Made by a program: the position numbers and the translations under genes | Origin: CAYLOC01 sp964385195 | GTDB lineage: Bacteria; Actinomycetota; Actinomycetes; Propionibacteriales; Nocardioidaceae | DNA: 8,068 nucleotides | Direction: 5' to 3' | Assembly: GCA_964385195.1 (NCBI GenBank) | Contig: CAYLOC010000155.1 | Coordinates: forward strand, 1-8,068 | Shown: positions 6,674 to 8,068 of the stretch, one piece after another | How positions within the stretch are numbered: position 1 is the stretch's first letter | Layout of the letters: every line of letters starts with the position of its first letter | The notes under the pieces: generated by a model | What the model saw: only the letters and a program-made list of their open reading frames with translations | Told to the model about the DNA's origin: nothing | Database searches by the model: none

Positions 6674-6707
6674 GATATTCCTTCGACCCCTTGGAGCGCG
6701 AAGACCC

Positions 6708-7934
6708 ATGGCCAAGATCAAGGTAGCCAACCCGATCGTCGAACTCGACGGCGACGAGATGACGCGGATCATCTGGAAGTTCATCAAGGAACGCCTGATC
6801 CACCCCTACCTCGACGTGGACCTGAAGTACTACGACCTCGGCGTCGAGAGCCGCGACGCCACCGGCGACCAGGTCACCGTCGACGCCGCTCACGCGATCA
6901 AGGAACACGGGGTCGGCGTCAAGTGCGCCACCATCACCCCGGACGAGGCTCGGGTGGAAGAGTTCGGGCTGAAGCAGATGTGGAAGTCCCCGAACGGGAC
7001 GATCCGTAACATCCTTGGCGGAGTCATCTTCCGGGAGCCGATCGTGATCTCCAACATCCCGCGGCTCGTCCCGGGCTGGACAAAGCCGATCATCATCGGC
7101 AGGCACGCACACGCCGACCAGTACAAGTCGGAGAACTTCGTGGTGCCCGGACCGGGCAAGGTCACGATCACCTACACCCCGGCCGACGGTGGCGACCCGA
7201 TGGAGTTCGAGATCGCCGACTTCCCCGGCGGTGGGGTCGCAATGGGCATGTACAACTACGACGAGTCCATCCGCGGTTTCGCCCGGGCATCGTTCCAGTA
7301 CGGCCTGGAGCGCGGATACCCGGTGTACCTGTCCACGAAGAACACCATCCTCAAGGCGTACGACGGCCGGTTCAAAGACATCTTCGCCGAGATCTTCGAG
7401 TCCGAGTACAAGGACAAGTTCGAAGCCGCCGGGCTCACCTACGAGCACCGGTTGATCGACGACATGGTCGCCTCCGCCCTGAAGTGGGAAGGCGGCTACG
7501 TCTGGGCGTGCAAGAACTACGACGGCGACGTGCAGTCCGACACCGTGGCGCAAGGGTTCGGGTCGCTGGGCCTGATGACGTCGGTCCTGATGACCCCCGA
7601 CGGCACGGTCGAAGCCGAGGCGGCCCACGGCACCGTGACCCGGCACTTCCGCCGGCACCAGCAGGGCCAGTCGACCTCGACCAACCCGATCGCGTCGATC
7701 TTCGCCTGGACCCGCGCGCTGGAGCACCGTGGCCGGCTGGACAAGACCCCGGAGGTCTCCGAGTTCGCGGAGACAGTCGAGAAGGTGTGCGTGCGGACCG
7801 TCGAGGACGGCCAGATGACCAAGGACCTCGCGCTGCTCATCCAGAACGACACCGGCACCGAGCAGCCGTACCTGACCACCGAGGAGTTCCTCGACGCGCT
7901 GGACGCCAACCTGCAGAAGGCGATGGGCGCGTAG
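6708..7934 (+). CDS. icd: NADP-dependent isocitrate dehydrogenase, eukaryote-like dimeric type
   Basis: The enzyme oxidises isocitrate to 2-oxoglutarate and CO2, making NADPH, in the TCA cycle. Its 408 residues follow human IDH1 almost motif for motif: DGDEMTRIIW near the N-terminus, VKCATITPDE (71-80), KSPNGTIRNILGG (93-105), GRHAHADQY (131-139) and CKNYDGDVQSD (268-278). Isocitrate and metal ligands are present: T77, S94, N96, R100, R109, R132, Y139, K211, D251, D274 and D278. R312 and H313 in HGTVTRH are the residues that select NADP. The ATG at 6708 is preceded by GGAG (6693-6696) at a rather long 11 bases. Type and cofactor are well supported. This is not the monomeric isocitrate dehydrogenase found in Streptomyces and Corynebacterium. 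The gene diverges from the lipoprotein gene and lies 1.5 kb from mdh, so the area groups two cycle dehydrogenases. Confidence 0.97.
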   Translation: MAKIKVANPIVELDGDEMTRIIWKFIKERLIHPYLDVDLKYYDLGVESRDATGDQVTVDAAHAIKEHGVGVKCATITPDEARVEEFGLKQMWKSPNGTIRNILGGVIFREPIVISNIPRLVPGWTKPIIIGRHAHADQYKSENFVVPGPGKVTITYTPADGGDPMEFEIADFPGGGVAMGMYNYDESIRGFARASFQYGLERGYPVYLSTKNTILKAYDGRFKDIFAEIFESEYKDKFEAAGLTYEHRLIDDMVASALKWEGGYVWACKNYDGDVQSDTVAQGFGSLGLMTSVLMTPDGTVEAEAAHGTVTRHFRRHQQGQSTSTNPIASIFAWTRALEHRGRLDKTPEVSEFAETVEKVCVRTVEDGQMTKDLALLIQNDTGTEQPYLTTEEFLDALDANLQKAMGA

Positions 7935-7942
7935 GGCATCCA

Positions 7943-7967
7943 CGGTCCCACCGGCCGTCGGGAACCG
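7943..7967 (+). terminator. Possible terminator hairpin after icd
   Basis: CGGTCCC (7943-7949) pairs with GGG-A-ACCG (7960-7967), leaving one bulged A and a 10-base loop, nine bases after the icd stop. No T-run follows. Position and strength fit a terminator, but short GC-rich dyads are frequent in DNA of this composition. Confidence 0.35.
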
Positions 7968-7996
7968 CTCTGCGGGTTGCCCGGGTACGTCGATCA

Positions 7997-8040
7997 GGGC
8001 CACGAGCGTCCATGTGCGCGATTGTGGCCCGACCCACATG
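7997..8040 (+). other. Interleaved inverted repeats with pseudoknot geometry
   Basis: GGGCCAC (7997-8003) is complementary to GTGGCCC (8024-8030), and two more pairs, one of them G-U, extend it inward. CATGTG (8011-8016) lies in the loop of that stem and is complementary to CACATG (8035-8040) outside it. Both stems could form together only as an H-type pseudoknot. The region from 7935 to the window end contains no gene I can support. Confidence 0.3.
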
Positions 8041-8068
8041 CGCCGCGGCGAACGCCGACGCGATGGTC

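Noticed and set aside
6570..8039. Minus-strand extension of the lipoprotein frame across the whole of icd (about 490 extra codons)
   Set aside because: It is antisense to a clear icd gene and has no recognisable motif. The lipoprotein signal peptide begins cleanly at 6569. Long antisense frames are expected at this GC content.

Overview
The window reads as chromosomal DNA of a high-GC actinobacterium. The evidence is GC-rich third codon positions in every gene, GTG starts, TANNNT-type -10 boxes, two genes that look leaderless, and a eukaryote-like NADP isocitrate dehydrogenase next to malate dehydrogenase. The genus cannot be read from the sequence.

Layout. Positions 57-4117 (+) hold a tight three-gene operon: a PadR-family regulator, an ABC ATPase of the MacB/LolD type and a 907-residue FtsX-type permease. 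The genes overlap by four bases (ATGA, GTGA), and the last two have strong Shine-Dalgarno sequences. The operon promoter has a perfect TTGACA -35 box. A set of GCATAC/GTATG half-sites runs from its spacer to the start codon, which fits autorepression by the PadR protein. The likely product is an inducible envelope transporter; its substrate is unknown.

Positions 4118-4220 separate two convergent genes. They contain three copies of a 14-base element, one inverted relative to the other two, able to form two mutually exclusive hairpins. This is a candidate bidirectional terminator or dispersed repeat.

Positions 4221-7934 are a TCA-cycle neighbourhood: malate dehydrogenase (-), an unrecognised 375-residue lipoprotein (-), and NADP-dependent isocitrate dehydrogenase (+). 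The lipoprotein and icd diverge from a 138-base intergenic region that carries a perfect 14-bp palindrome just upstream of icd. That palindrome is a good candidate operator for a dimeric regulator. mdh has its own candidate extended -10 promoter and a leader with a hairpin.

Positions 7935-8068 contain a possible terminator for icd and a pair of interleaved inverted repeats with pseudoknot geometry. No gene is supported there. I see no tRNA, rRNA, CRISPR array, transposase or phage gene. Most of the window is ordinary core metabolism plus one accessory transporter operon; the least explained parts are the regulatory and repeat elements and the lipoprotein.
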